From Pseudoalteromonas aliena SW19 (GTDB lineage: Bacteria; Pseudomonadota; Gammaproteobacteria; Enterobacterales; Alteromonadaceae), in the NCBI RefSeq assembly GCF_014905615.1, contig NZ_AQGU01000027.1, forward strand, positions 62,001 through 126,000: 64,000 bases of DNA, given 5' to 3'. The position numbers and the translations under genes were made by a program. This document shows positions 17,669 to 27,223 of this stretch, piece after piece (position 1 is the first letter of the stretch; each line of letters begins with the position of its first letter). Under the pieces are notes generated by a model, which saw nothing but the letters and a program-made list of their open reading frames with translations, ran no database searches and was not told the origin of the DNA.

Positions 17669-18748
17669 ATGCTAAGTCAACTATTTCAAAAACCGTCGAC
17701 TATGATGGTCGGAATTGATATTGGATCGCATTCCATTAAGGCGGTACTTTTAAGTGAAATTGAAACTGGATTTCGGCTAGAGGCGCTTGCCATTGAGCCA
17801 ATGCCAAAAGGTGCAATGAGTGAACGCGCCATTCAAGATATTGAAGCGATTGGCAATGTAATTATTAAGTTGAAAAGAAAACTACCAAGATCGTTAAAAT
17901 TTGCCGCTGTTGCTGTTTCAGGCCAAACTGTTATCACAAAAGTGATTTTTATGGATGTGTCATTAACCGATGCTGAATTGGAGTCGCAAATAGAAATTGA
18001 AGCAGACAGCTTAATTCCTTACCCCCTCGATGAAGTAAATCTTGATTTTGAAAAGCTCTCAATAAACGAAGCCGATCCAAGTAAGATGAACGTACTACTT
18101 TCAGCTGCGCGGACAGAAAGTGTGGAAGCCCGTGTTGGTGCGCTTGAGGTTGCAAATTTAGAAGCGAAGGTTGTAGACGTAGAAAGTTACGCGCTTAGTC
18201 GCTCAATGGATGTTTATTATCAGCAACTACCTAGTGATGCATTTAATAAATGCGTAGCTGTTGTTGATATTGGCGCGGTGCTTATGCTTGTAAGTATTGT
18301 GCAAGCAGGAGAGACTATATACACCCGAGATCAAATGTTTGGCGGCGATCAATATACAAACAGCATTGTTGCTTATTATAATAAAGGTTTTGATGAAGCT
18401 GAAATTGGCAAAACAACGGGCGATTTGCCTCCAAATTATACTTTCGAAGTACTTGCGCCATTTCAGACATCGTTACTTCAACAAGTACGCAGAGCCGTGC
18501 AAATGTTTTTAACAACCAGCGGTAAAGATCAAGTTGATTATATTGTTTTAACAGGAGGTACTGCCATGATTAAGGGAGTCGATCGTCTGTTAATTGAAGA
18601 GCTGGGTATCCACTCTGTGGTTGTTGAACCTTTTGATAATATGGAAATATCTCCTAAGGTTGATCGTAATGTAATGCAGCGACATAAAACGCAATTTGCA
18701 ATTGCTACAGGATTGGCATTGAGAGGGTTTTCATCGTGCCACATATAA
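17669..18748 (+). CDS. pilM: Type IV pilus assembly protein PilM
   Basis: A 359-residue actin-like ATPase. The N-terminal MVGIDIGSHSIKAVLL carries the phosphate-1 loop of the FtsA/actin fold. The family block MDVSLTDAELESQIEIEAD and the adenosine-motif region IVLTGGTAMIKGVDRL are present. PilM forms the cytoplasmic ring of the pilus alignment complex and binds the N-terminal tail of PilN. First gene of pilMNOPQ; its stop overlaps the pilN start by 13 bases. The 130-base gap to the divergent mrcA holds the promoter. Confidence 0.96.
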   Translation: MLSQLFQKPSTMMVGIDIGSHSIKAVLLSEIETGFRLEALAIEPMPKGAMSERAIQDIEAIGNVIIKLKRKLPRSLKFAAVAVSGQTVITKVIFMDVSLTDAELESQIEIEADSLIPYPLDEVNLDFEKLSINEADPSKMNVLLSAARTESVEARVGALEVANLEAKVVDVESYALSRSMDVYYQQLPSDAFNKCVAVVDIGAVLMLVSIVQAGETIYTRDQMFGGDQYTNSIVAYYNKGFDEAEIGKTTGDLPPNYTFEVLAPFQTSLLQQVRRAVQMFLTTSGKDQVDYIVLTGGTAMIKGVDRLLIEELGIHSVVVEPFDNMEISPKVDRNVMQRHKTQFAIATGLALRGFSSCHI

Positions 18749-19308
18749 ATTTACTGCCTTGGCGTGAGGAACAGCGCCAAGAGTCGAAGAAGAAATTTGT
18801 CACCATTTTAATTGCCATTGTCATTGTATGTTTTGCGAGCATGTATTTGTTGAGTTCATTTTATGGAGCTTTAAAAGATGGGCAAAATTTAAAGAATAGT
18901 TATCTCAGTGCAGAGATTAACAAACTTGATAAAAGAATCACTGATATTAGAGACTTAGATAAGAAAAAAGAGAACTTACAACAAAGAATGCGTTTAATAG
19001 AAGAGCTACAAAGTAGTCGTAATTTAGGGACTCAAATCATGGATGAGGTGGCAAAAATTGTCCCAGCGGGCGTTTACTTTACAAAGCTAGAGCGCAGAGG
19101 TAACCAAATTCATGTTTTAGGGCGTAGCGAATCTAATAATCGTTTGTCGACTATGCTTCGCCAAGTGCAAAGCTCATACCTATTAGAACGACCATCAATG
19201 CAAGGTATTGTTGCTGGTAATAAATCATCGAGCCTACTGAGTGACTTTAATATGGAATTTTATGTAAAACCATTCAATAAAATTGGTGAAGTTAACAATG
19301 AACCTTGA
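18736..19308 (+). CDS. pilN: Type IV pilus assembly protein PilN
   Basis: A 190-residue inner-membrane protein that begins at a GTG with PHINLLPWREEQR. This is the conserved INLLPWR tail that docks on PilM and it fixes the start. One membrane helix (residues about 24-44) is followed by a coiled coil (KLDKRITDIRDLDKKKENL) and a ferredoxin-like periplasmic domain. It pairs with PilO to bridge the cytoplasm and the PilP-PilQ outer-membrane complex. Confidence 0.95.
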   Translation: MPHINLLPWREEQRQESKKKFVTILIAIVIVCFASMYLLSSFYGALKDGQNLKNSYLSAEINKLDKRITDIRDLDKKKENLQQRMRLIEELQSSRNLGTQIMDEVAKIVPAGVYFTKLERRGNQIHVLGRSESNNRLSTMLRQVQSSYLLERPSMQGIVAGNKSSSLLSDFNMEFYVKPFNKIGEVNNEP

Positions 19309-19903
19309 TTTTAAAGCACTTAATGATATTGATTGGAATGAAATAGAGCTTGATAACATCAGTGAATGGCCTATCGCAGTTAAGGCCATTTGCTGCACAT
19401 TTATTGCGAGCCTTGTGTTGTTTTTTAGCTATAGCTTATTGGTTTCTGATGAAATTAATAGTTATCACAATGCTGTTGCAAAAGAAGTTGAGTTACGAAC
19501 GACTTACCGTACAAAGTATGCAGTGGGCAGTAAACTTGATATTTATCGTCAACAAATGCTTGAAATGGAAGATAAATTTTCTAAATTATTAAAGCGCTTA
19601 CCTACTTCAAATGAAACCCCTGGTTTATTAGATGATTTGTCGTATGTAGGAACAACTAGTGGCTTAACATTCTTAAAAATAGGGTGGTTACCTGAAGTTG
19701 AAAAAGAATTCTATACTGAATTACCAATAAAGATAGAAGTGGTAGGAACCTATCATGAGTTTGGTGAATTTGTCGGTAAAGTAGCGCAACTCCCCCGTAT
19801 TGTTAGTTTGCACGACTTTTCTATTTCATCATCAGGTGAAAAACAGTTAACATTTAGCGTAGTGGCAAAAACATATCGTTATGAAGAAGGTCTGCAAAAA
19901 TGA
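19298..19903 (+). CDS. pilO: Type IV pilus assembly protein PilO
   Basis: A 201-residue bitopic protein. The N-terminal part has a cytoplasmic stretch ending DNISEWPIAVKA and a membrane helix (AICCTFIASLVLFFSYSLLV). Then come a coiled coil and a ferredoxin-like domain with TSGLTFLKIGWLPEVEKEF and YHEFGEFVGKVAQLPRIVSL. The ATG at 19298 overlaps the end of pilN and is preferred to the GTG at 19283. PilO dimerises with PilN and recruits PilP. Confidence 0.95.
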   Translation: MNLDFKALNDIDWNEIELDNISEWPIAVKAICCTFIASLVLFFSYSLLVSDEINSYHNAVAKEVELRTTYRTKYAVGSKLDIYRQQMLEMEDKFSKLLKRLPTSNETPGLLDDLSYVGTTSGLTFLKIGWLPEVEKEFYTELPIKIEVVGTYHEFGEFVGKVAQLPRIVSLHDFSISSSGEKQLTFSVVAKTYRYEEGLQK

Positions 19904-20436
19904 AGCGCTTGTTTTTAACTTCAGTACTGGCCCTTGTGCTATGCGGGTGTAACGATGACATATCTGAGCAAAAAGAATTTATTGACCAAGTTAAAGCGAG
20001 TACAACGCCTAAAGTTGACTCAATTCCTGAATTATTAAAATTTGAACATTTTGAATATAACGCAAAACAATTGCGAAGCCCTTTTGTAGCACCGCAACCA
20101 GAGATTATTCAAAATAAACTAACACAAATTAAAAACTGTTTGCATCCAGATCCAGAGCGTACACGCGAAGTGCTGGAAAAATACCCGTTGGATAATTTGG
20201 CAATGAAAGGCACAATCGGATCAGCTGAACAAGTATGGGCACTTATTACTGCTGCTGACGCCACTTTGCACCGGGTAACCGTTGGCAACCATTTAGGCAG
20301 TTATGATGGAAAGGTAAGATTAGTAACGAATGACTATATAGAGCTTGTAGAATTAATCCCTGATGGGTCTGGTTGTTGGAAAGAGCGCCTGACGAAATTG
20401 GAAATGTTAGAGGCGGCAATTGATGGCGCAAATTAA
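19900..20436 (+). CDS. pilP: Type IV pilus lipoprotein PilP
   Basis: A 178-residue lipoprotein. The signal peptide MKRLFLTSVLALVLCGC has a lipobox LCGC with acylation at Cys17. The C-terminal homology domain shows LDNLAMKGTIGSAEQVWALI and HRVTVGNHLGSYDGKV, typical of PilP. It links PilO to the N0 domain of PilQ in the periplasm. Its start overlaps the pilO stop (ATGA), so the genes are translationally coupled. Confidence 0.95.
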   Translation: MKRLFLTSVLALVLCGCNDDISEQKEFIDQVKASTTPKVDSIPELLKFEHFEYNAKQLRSPFVAPQPEIIQNKLTQIKNCLHPDPERTREVLEKYPLDNLAMKGTIGSAEQVWALITAADATLHRVTVGNHLGSYDGKVRLVTNDYIELVELIPDGSGCWKERLTKLEMLEAAIDGAN

Positions 20437-20458
20437 TAAGAAAAAAGGTAAAAACAGC

Positions 20459-22516
20459 ATGCATAAGGATGTTCCTTGGCTTAACCGCATCTCGATAATT
20501 TTATTTGTTATCGTGAGTGTGTTTACAGCTAACTCCGCTATCGCAACACCGTTACTTTATGATGTTCGTTATAACCCACTGCTTAAAGGTGAAACTGAGT
20601 TACAGCTGGTATTTGACGAAGAATTAATTCAAGAGCCTAAAATCCAAGTTTTTAATAATCCGGCACGTATAGAAATGTTATTCAGTGCTGCTCACTTGGA
20701 GGAGGGATTAGAAAATGTACCGGTTAATCAAGCGGGCATCAAGAGTGTTACTAGCGCGCTAACAAGTAATGGCTTAAAAGTTATCGTCAATCTTGAGCGT
20801 TTGAAAATTTATGAAACACAAATCCATAACAATCTTGTTTCTTTACGGGTTTCTGATAATCCATTAACAGAGCATATTGTTGAAGGTGAAAATACTAACT
20901 CTCAAGAAATAGCGGGTAATTATATTAACCGCGTTCAATCGATAGATTTCCGTCGAGGTGAAAAAGGTGAAGCGAAGGTGCTTGTTTTTTTACAAGATAC
21001 TCAAGCGGCAATAGAGGTACATGAAAGTGGCGGTAAAATTATCGCTGACTTTCACCATACTGATATTTTAGATGATTTACTGTATGAGCTAGACGTGCTC
21101 GATTTTGGAACGATTGTTAGTAAAATAGAAACATTCAAAAAAGAGGGTCTAACCCAAATAGTTATTGAGCCAAATGCAGCATTCACTTTCACTTATCAAC
21201 AAATAGATAATATTTTTACATTAACAGTAGAAAAAGACGATGCTCAAAATGCTTATTTAGATGGTGGTAAAGAGTATCAAGGTCGCCCAATGACCTTAAA
21301 TTTTCAAGATATTTCTGTTCGAGCTGTGTTACAAATTATAGCAGGTTACAATAACTTTAATTTAGTGACCAGTGACTCAGTGACAGGCAATATTACGCTA
21401 CGATTAGATGGTGTGCCATGGGATCAGGCGCTTGATGTAGTGCTTCGTATTAAAGGGCTTGATAAGCGCATGGATGGCTCTATATTAATGGTTGCTCCCT
21501 CAGAGGAACTAGCGGCGCGAGAGGCAAAAGATTTAAAGGCAAAGCAAGATGTTGAAAATTTAGAGCCGCTATATAGCGAGTATATTCGTCTAAATTATGC
21601 TAAAGCTGAGGAGTTTGCCGATCTACTAAAAACAGATACCAATAGTATCATCACTCAACGGGGAAGTGTTTCTGTTGATAAGCGCACGAATACATTATTG
21701 ATAAAGGACACCGCAAAAAGCATTGAAAGTGTGCGCCGGATGGTCGAAACCCTCGATATAGCAGTTAAGCAGGTTGTAATAGAAGCCCGCATGGTCACAG
21801 TGCGCGATAACGTAAAAGAAGACTTAGGTGTGATTTTGGGCTTTAGTGATCAGCAAGGTAGTGATGGTATATCGGGCACATTGGAAGGGGCTAACACAAT
21901 TTCTAATGGTGTTATCCCAGCTATATCAGATAGATTAAATGTAAACTTACCCGTTGCAAATCCGTCAGCAAGTATAGGTATGCATATTGCGAAGCTTGCC
22001 AATGGGACATTGATTGATTTAGAGTTAACTGCACTTGAGGAAGAAAATAAAGGCGAAATTATCGCGAGTCCTCGTATCACTACAGCAAATCAACAACAGG
22101 CACGTATAGAGCAGGGGACTGAAATCCCTTACGTTGAATCGGCTTCAAGTGGTGCGACAACGGTGAGCTTTAAAAAAGCAGTGTTAAGTTTGCAAGTAAC
22201 ACCACATATTACACCTGACAATAAAGTCATTTTAGATTTAATTATCACTCAAGATACACGAGGGGATACAGTTCAAACTGGAACTGGTCCAGCTGTTGCT
22301 ATTGATACTCAACAAATAGAAACACAAGTGCTTGTTGAAAATGGCCAAACAGTCGTACTTGGTGGGATTTTTCAGCAACAAATTATAAATTCGACTAAAA
22401 AAGTACCAATTTTAGGCGATATTCCATACTTAGGAAGGTTGTTTAAGAGTACCAGTGAGTTTAACGAAAAACGTGAATTACTGATTTTCGTGACTCCAAA
22501 AATACAAATTGATTAA
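20459..22516 (+). CDS. pilQ: Type IV pilus secretin PilQ
   Basis: A 685-residue outer-membrane secretin. An N-terminal signal peptide (RISIILFVIVSVFTANSAIA) precedes two AMIN-type beta domains that bind peptidoglycan. Next come the STN/N0 domain (PMTLNFQDISVRAVLQII), an N1 domain (YIRLNYAKAEEFADLL) and the secretin core ending with the signature VVLGGIFQQQ and VPILGDIPYLGRLFK. I chose ATG 20459 because it has AAAGGT nine bases upstream and gives a standard signal peptide. ATG 20423 inside pilP is possible and would add 12 residues. It forms the pore through which the pilus passes. Confidence 0.95.
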   Translation: MHKDVPWLNRISIILFVIVSVFTANSAIATPLLYDVRYNPLLKGETELQLVFDEELIQEPKIQVFNNPARIEMLFSAAHLEEGLENVPVNQAGIKSVTSALTSNGLKVIVNLERLKIYETQIHNNLVSLRVSDNPLTEHIVEGENTNSQEIAGNYINRVQSIDFRRGEKGEAKVLVFLQDTQAAIEVHESGGKIIADFHHTDILDDLLYELDVLDFGTIVSKIETFKKEGLTQIVIEPNAAFTFTYQQIDNIFTLTVEKDDAQNAYLDGGKEYQGRPMTLNFQDISVRAVLQIIAGYNNFNLVTSDSVTGNITLRLDGVPWDQALDVVLRIKGLDKRMDGSILMVAPSEELAAREAKDLKAKQDVENLEPLYSEYIRLNYAKAEEFADLLKTDTNSIITQRGSVSVDKRTNTLLIKDTAKSIESVRRMVETLDIAVKQVVIEARMVTVRDNVKEDLGVILGFSDQQGSDGISGTLEGANTISNGVIPAISDRLNVNLPVANPSASIGMHIAKLANGTLIDLELTALEEENKGEIIASPRITTANQQQARIEQGTEIPYVESASSGATTVSFKKAVLSLQVTPHITPDNKVILDLIITQDTRGDTVQTGTGPAVAIDTQQIETQVLVENGQTVVLGGIFQQQIINSTKKVPILGDIPYLGRLFKSTSEFNEKRELLIFVTPKIQID

Positions 22517-22700
22517 AATAAGATAGTTTTTTGTTAACCAACGGGTAATTATTTAGATTAATTGCTCGTTATATAGCTTTTTATGCTAATTGACTTGAAA
22601 TGCTCCTGCAATTACTGAGATAATCCCCTCCTTAATTTTGGGGCCAGGTCGTTAGGCGGGGTTTTATTTCAAATTTTAGAGTTCGTTTGTACTAAAAGAT

Positions 22701-23219
22701 ATGGCTGAGAAACGTAATATATTTCTAATTGGCCCCATGGGGGCTGGAAAAAGCACAATTGGTCGTCACATTGCCGATCAATTACACCTTGAATTTGTTG
22801 ATTCTGATCAAGAAATCGAACGCCGAACAGGTGCAGATATTGCATGGGTGTTTGATCTTGAAGGTGAAGAAGGCTTTAGACTTCGTGAAGAATCTGTTAT
22901 TGGCGACTTAACGGAAATGCAAGGTATTGTACTTGCTACCGGTGGTGGTTCAGTAATGAGTAAAGAAGTTCGAAACAAGCTTTCGGCTCGAGGTATCGTT
23001 GTATACCTAGAGACACCGATTGAAAAACAAGTTGCACGCACACAACGCGACAAGCGTCGCCCGTTACTGCAAACAGAAGAAGCACCTCGTGATGTATTAG
23101 AGCGCTTAGCAGAAGAACGCGAACCGTTATATAAAGAAGTGGCAGATTTTGTTGTACGCACTGATGAGCAAAGCGCTAAAGTTGTTGCTAACCAAATCAT
23201 CGAGAAACTAGATTTTTAA
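22701..23219 (+). CDS. aroK: Shikimate kinase I
   Basis: A 172-residue kinase (E. coli AroK 173) that phosphorylates shikimate in aromatic amino acid synthesis. Walker A is GPMGAGKST (residues 11-19). Shikimate-binding residues lie in [11 protein letters not shown] and in the GGGSVM loop, and the lid arginines in RDKRRPL. The sequence [14 protein letters not shown] is near-universal in gammaproteobacterial AroK. It lies 184 bases after pilQ, probably with its own promoter, and 27 bases before aroB. Confidence 0.97.
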   Translation: MAEKRNIFLIGPMGAGKSTIGRHIADQLHLEFVDSDQEIERRTGADIAWVFDLEGEEGFRLREESVIGDLTEMQGIVLATGGGSVMSKEVRNKLSARGIVVYLETPIEKQVARTQRDKRRPLLQTEEAPRDVLERLAEEREPLYKEVADFVVRTDEQSAKVVANQIIEKLDF

Positions 23220-23246
23220 AAACTAATAATAAAGGAATAACGGAGC

Positions 23247-24317
23247 ATGCTTGAATTAACTGTTAATTTGGACGAGCGAAGTTACCCTATATACATTGGT
23301 AAATCTGCACTTCAAGATAATGGCCGCCTAGTCCACCACATTGGTGATTGTCGGCCTATCATCATTACTAATGACACAATAGCGCCTTTATATTTACAAA
23401 AGCTACTTGATTCATTAGCTGAGCTAAATCCACTTTCTTTTATCATTCCTGATGGCGAACAGTATAAATCATTAGAATGGTTTGAAAAAATATCTGCCTT
23501 TTTACTTCAAAACAATTGCGGCCGAGATACGTGCTTAATTGCATTGGGCGGTGGTGTTGTTGGTGATTTAACGGGCTTTGTCGCTGCATGTTATCAGCGC
23601 GGTGTGCCGTTTATTCAAATACCCACAACGTTATTATCGCAAGTTGATTCATCAGTAGGTGGTAAAACCGCTGTAAATCATCCTCTAGGTAAAAATATGA
23701 TAGGGGCGTTTTATCAGCCACAAGCTGTTTTTATCGATACACAATCACTACATACGTTACCTGCCAGAGAGTTTGCTGCTGGTATGGCTGAAGTAATTAA
23801 ATATGGTTTGATTTACGACACCGATCTATTTAGTTATTTAGAGCAACATGTGACAGATTTACAGCAATTAGATGAAGTTTGTTTGCAACATATTATTTTT
23901 AGGTGTTGTGAAATTAAAGCATTAATTGTTGCTCAAGATGAAAAAGAACATGGTTTACGAGCACTACTCAACTTAGGCCACACATTTGCTCATGCGATTG
24001 AAGCGCAAATGGGGTACGGTGTTTGGTTACACGGAGAAGCTGTTGCTACTGGGATGGTACTTGCGGCTAAGCTGGCGAATGCGCGTGAAGATTTAAGTGT
24101 GGACGAAGTAACACGTATTATTGATGTGATTGCACAGTATAACTTACCTACCAAAATACCTACAAAAATGACAAGCGAGCAATTTCTAACGCACATGCGT
24201 AAAGATAAAAAGAATAAAAAAGGAACGATTCGTTTTATTTTACCCACCCAATTTGGCCAATGTGCATTAGTTGATGATGTATCTGACGACCAAGTTCGAG
24301 ACTTAATCGAGCAATAA
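23247..24317 (+). CDS. aroB: 3-dehydroquinate synthase
   Basis: A 356-residue NAD- and metal-dependent enzyme of the shikimate pathway. Diagnostic segments: IPDGEQYKSLEWFEKI, the NAD-binding ALGGGVVGDLTGFVAACYQRG, PTTLLSQVDSSVGGKTAVNH and metal ligands in LNLGHTFAHAIE and WLHGEAVATGM. It has an AAGGAATAACGG ribosome region and follows aroK in an operon. The next gene starts on the base after its stop codon. Confidence 0.97.
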   Translation: MLELTVNLDERSYPIYIGKSALQDNGRLVHHIGDCRPIIITNDTIAPLYLQKLLDSLAELNPLSFIIPDGEQYKSLEWFEKISAFLLQNNCGRDTCLIALGGGVVGDLTGFVAACYQRGVPFIQIPTTLLSQVDSSVGGKTAVNHPLGKNMIGAFYQPQAVFIDTQSLHTLPAREFAAGMAEVIKYGLIYDTDLFSYLEQHVTDLQQLDEVCLQHIIFRCCEIKALIVAQDEKEHGLRALLNLGHTFAHAIEAQMGYGVWLHGEAVATGMVLAAKLANAREDLSVDEVTRIIDVIAQYNLPTKIPTKMTSEQFLTHMRKDKKNKKGTIRFILPTQFGQCALVDDVSDDQVRDLIEQ

Positions 24318-25673
24318 ATGCAGCTACAAATTTTACCAAGCCGTGCTGCTTTGGTGGATAGAATCGCACTGCAATTTGAATATGGGCAAAACCTCATTGT
24401 TTTATTGGGCACTTCAGGGCTCGGTAAAAGCTATATGCTCGAAACTTTCATTACTGACAAATATACCGAGTTTAATAAAGTTTTTGTGCAGACAAGTGCA
24501 AAAATGACTGACACTCAATTAATGAGTAATTTGTTGGAGCAAAGTTTTAAGACCCCTTTAGTTGATCATAACTTAACTTTATCTGAAAATTTTTTCCAGC
24601 TATCACAACAGCAATCTTGTGGTCCCTGCTTATGGGTGCTTGATGGCGGCCGAAATCTATCTGAAGAATTTTTGTCTGAATTAGAATTACTTGCAAAAAA
24701 TAGCCCGAGTACTTTGTACATCATGCTTGCATCATCATCAAAGTTACCTTTGAATAATGCGGTAGAAATTTATTTAGAGCCGCTAACGCTGAGTGAGAGT
24801 AAGCAATTAATGGGATGGTATTTTAAGGACCTTCCTTATGATGAAGATCCCGTATTTCAAGCGTTTTTAACTGAGGCACACGGAAACCCAAGTTTATTAC
24901 TCGCATGGCAAGCTAATGATCACGTTGCCGATGTTGTTGTAAAAGACAAGGTATCTTGGCGTTTGCATTTGCTTATTTTGATGTTGATCATCATGTTTTT
25001 AATTATAGGTTTTTTATATAAATCAGACATGACTCAATGGTGGCAACAATACTATCAGCAAGAGCAGGTTGAGGTTAGTACCACAGCAATTTCTGTAAAG
25101 CAGATTACCGAATCGTCGCTAGAAAAAGATAATGTAAAAAGCGCTTTATCTACACCAAACAGCTCTACCTTTGGTGCTGACGAAGTAATTGCTGAGCCAA
25201 GCATTGCTGAGCGTAAACCACTTCATAATGATGTGCCGGCAATAATGCAAAGCCTCACAAAGCCTAAAGAGAGCATTGATATTGTCGCTAGCAATGATAG
25301 AGAATCGACTCCTGTTATTGAACCGCTTGCAAAAGTCAGCAAACAAATTACTAATAAGACTAGTCAGCCCGAAAGTGAAAAACAATGGTACCTCAAGCAA
25401 CCAGAAGCTAATATTGTTATTCAGTTATTAGCAGTTACGCAGCAGCAAGTGAGTGTTCAATTTATTGCTCAATATAAGCTACAGAATACGGTGCATATTT
25501 ATCAAACAAAAAGAAATAATAAAGCTTGGTGGGTAATAACATACGGCAGTTTCGAAAATTTAAGTGATGCGACCTTAGCGATGAAAAATTTGCCAATAGG
25601 TATTTTAAAGAATAAGCCTTTCTATAAAAGAATTAATAAAATAAAACAAGAAATTGCATTACTAGATCAGTAA
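24318..25673 (+). CDS. damX: DamX-like cell division protein (AAA-type domain plus SPOR)
   Basis: A 451-residue protein starting directly after aroB. The N-terminal 210 residues are an AAA/ExeA-like ATPase module with Walker A GTSGLGKS and a Walker-B-like CLWVLDGG. A membrane helix (LHLLILMLIIMFLIIGFLY) lies near residue 220. A low-complexity periplasmic linker and a C-terminal SPOR domain follow (IQLLAVTQQQ; WWVITYGSFENLSDATLAM). Order and position before dam identify it as DamX, which localises to the septum and modulates division. E. coli DamX lacks a strong ATPase motif, so the intact Walker A here is notable. Confidence 0.88.
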   Translation: MQLQILPSRAALVDRIALQFEYGQNLIVLLGTSGLGKSYMLETFITDKYTEFNKVFVQTSAKMTDTQLMSNLLEQSFKTPLVDHNLTLSENFFQLSQQQSCGPCLWVLDGGRNLSEEFLSELELLAKNSPSTLYIMLASSSKLPLNNAVEIYLEPLTLSESKQLMGWYFKDLPYDEDPVFQAFLTEAHGNPSLLLAWQANDHVADVVVKDKVSWRLHLLILMLIIMFLIIGFLYKSDMTQWWQQYYQQEQVEVSTTAISVKQITESSLEKDNVKSALSTPNSSTFGADEVIAEPSIAERKPLHNDVPAIMQSLTKPKESIDIVASNDRESTPVIEPLAKVSKQITNKTSQPESEKQWYLKQPEANIVIQLLAVTQQQVSVQFIAQYKLQNTVHIYQTKRNNKAWWVITYGSFENLSDATLAMKNLPIGILKNKPFYKRINKIKQEIALLDQ

Positions 25674-25727
25674 ATTAAACGACTTTAGTGTAAAATCTTG
25701 CAACACCGAATTGAAGTAAAGAGCCCA

Positions 25728-26579
25728 ATGCAGCAAAAGAGTAGAGCCTTCCTTAAATGGGCCGGCGGAAAATACAGTCTAGTTGATGATATTAACGCGC
25801 GATTAAAGCAAGCAACTAAGCATGCTGATACTTTGGTTGAACCTTTTGTTGGCGCGGGCTCAGTTTTTTTAAATAGCAATTTTAAACACTATATTCTTAA
25901 TGATATTAATGCTGATTTAATCAACTTATATAAAGAACTGAGAGACTCTCCTGATGAGTTTATCAGTGATGCTAAAAAGCTATTTGTAGATTTAAATAAT
26001 CACCCCGACGCTTACTATGAGTATCGTGTGCAGTTCAATCAAAGCCGCGATGTTTATGAGCGATCAATGCTGTTCTTATACATGAACCGTTTTGGTTATA
26101 ATGGCCTTTGTCGATATAACTTAAAAGGTATTTTTAATGTACCTTTTGGAAAATATAAAAAGCCTTATTTTCCTGAAAAAGAAATGTATTTCTTTGCCGA
26201 AAAAGCGCAGCAAGCTACCTTTACGTGTTTAGGTTACGATGATGTGTTTAAACTGGTGCCCGAAAATGCCGTTATATATTGCGATCCACCCTATGTACCA
26301 TTAAGCAAAACAGCGTCGTTTACATCTTATGCTAAAGGCGGGTTCAATTTAGATGATCAAGCTAATTTAGCTAATTTAGCTGAACAAGCTGCATTTGAAA
26401 ATAATACCCCCGTACTTATTTCGAATCACGATACCGTCTGGACTCGTAAAATTTACAGCCAAGCATCGCTTGAGCAAATTCAAGTAAAACGTACTATTAG
26501 TCCTAAAGGGGGATCTCGTAATAAAGTCAATGAGCTGATGGCTATGTATTTAACACCAGAACGACCACGGCATAAATAG
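25728..26579 (+). CDS. dam: DNA adenine methyltransferase (GATC)
   Basis: A 283-residue N6-adenine methyltransferase of the alpha/D12 class (E. coli Dam 278). The N-terminal SAM motif AFLKWAGGKYSLVDDI, the FVGAGSVFLN loop and the catalytic DPPY (YCDPPYVPLS, about residue 180) are intact. The ATG at 25728 puts the SAM motif at the usual distance; a TTG at 25698 would extend it by ten residues. It methylates GATC sites for mismatch repair, replication timing and gene control. Its last 38 bases overlap the minus-strand DUF2970 gene. Confidence 0.96.
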   Translation: MQQKSRAFLKWAGGKYSLVDDINARLKQATKHADTLVEPFVGAGSVFLNSNFKHYILNDINADLINLYKELRDSPDEFISDAKKLFVDLNNHPDAYYEYRVQFNQSRDVYERSMLFLYMNRFGYNGLCRYNLKGIFNVPFGKYKKPYFPEKEMYFFAEKAQQATFTCLGYDDVFKLVPENAVIYCDPPYVPLSKTASFTSYAKGGFNLDDQANLANLAEQAAFENNTPVLISNHDTVWTRKIYSQASLEQIQVKRTISPKGGSRNKVNELMAMYLTPERPRHK

Positions 26580-26727
26580 CGACAACAAATAGAATAAAGA
26601 AAACAATAGCGATTATTGCAATTGAAAATAGGGAGTGTTGTTTGAAATCTGTTTGGCGCTTATTTTCAGATTGAACACCAAAAAATGCTGCTAACACACT
26701 CTGTATCGCGCTAAAAAAATGCAGCAT
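26542..26727 (-). CDS. DUF2970 small membrane protein
   Basis: A 61-residue protein with the DUF2970 pattern: an amphipathic AIQSVLAAFFGVQSENKR motif followed by FKQHSLFSIAI and one long hydrophobic helix to the C-terminus. Such proteins are single-pass inner-membrane proteins of unknown function. It converges on and overlaps dam, and its start codon shares a base with the stop of the preceding small gene on the same strand, suggesting coupling. Confidence 0.8.
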   Translation of the reverse strand: MLHFFSAIQSVLAAFFGVQSENKRQTDFKQHSLFSIAIIAIVFFILFVVAIYAVVVLVLNT

Positions 26728-27008
26728 TATTTAAACAATGGCTTTAAAGATGAGGTGTTTTTAGAGTCTTCGTTGCTGGTAAGTAGTTCTAACAAATCAA
26801 GGTAATGAAACTGAGCGCTTCGGCTATCACCGGTAACCCAAGAAAACCAAGATGAGTCATCTTCTATTTTGATACATGCATTTACAGTTTTTTGATGTTG
26901 GCAGCTATTTACAGAGCTAAGTTCTTGCTCGCTATCTGAAGCAAAACTAAACGCCCCAATAAATAGTATTGCCGATGCAATTAATATCCCAATTTTAAAA
27001 GCCCGCAT
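26727..27008 (-). CDS. Small exported protein of unknown function
   Basis: A 93-residue protein with a clear signal peptide (FKIGILIASAILFIGAFSFA, cleavage near residue 23). The mature part is about 70 residues, acidic, with two cysteines (SCQHQ and NACIK) that could form a disulfide. I do not recognise the family. It is directly upstream of the DUF2970 gene and overlaps it by one base, so they probably form one unit. The coupling and signal peptide argue that it is a real gene. Confidence 0.65.
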   Translation of the reverse strand: MRAFKIGILIASAILFIGAFSFASDSEQELSSVNSCQHQKTVNACIKIEDDSSWFSWVTGDSRSAQFHYLDLLELLTSNEDSKNTSSLKPLFK

Positions 27009-27223
27009 AATATAACCTAATAATTTGTTACTTTTTTAAGCATAACAAAAATTGATTAAATAACAAACTTAAATTTAACTGAATATAGGTAATAATTATA
27101 TAAAATAATAACTTAACTTTTAAATAATTAACTTTAAAGCTACGACTATTTTGTTGTAGTAACTTGGGTAACATCACAAATTAAGTTACATTATGGAATA
27201 AATGATTCATTGATGGATTTACT

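Noticed and set aside
22590..22624. Sigma-70 promoter for aroK (TTGACT ... GATAAT)
   Set aside because: Both boxes look good, but the spacer is 23 bases, too long for a normal sigma-70 promoter. Not listed.
22621..22675. Terminator between pilQ and aroK (CCCC/GGGG with T-rich stretch)
   Set aside because: The stem is only four base pairs with a long loop, and the following T stretch belongs to a second GC-rich block, so I could not support a real hairpin.
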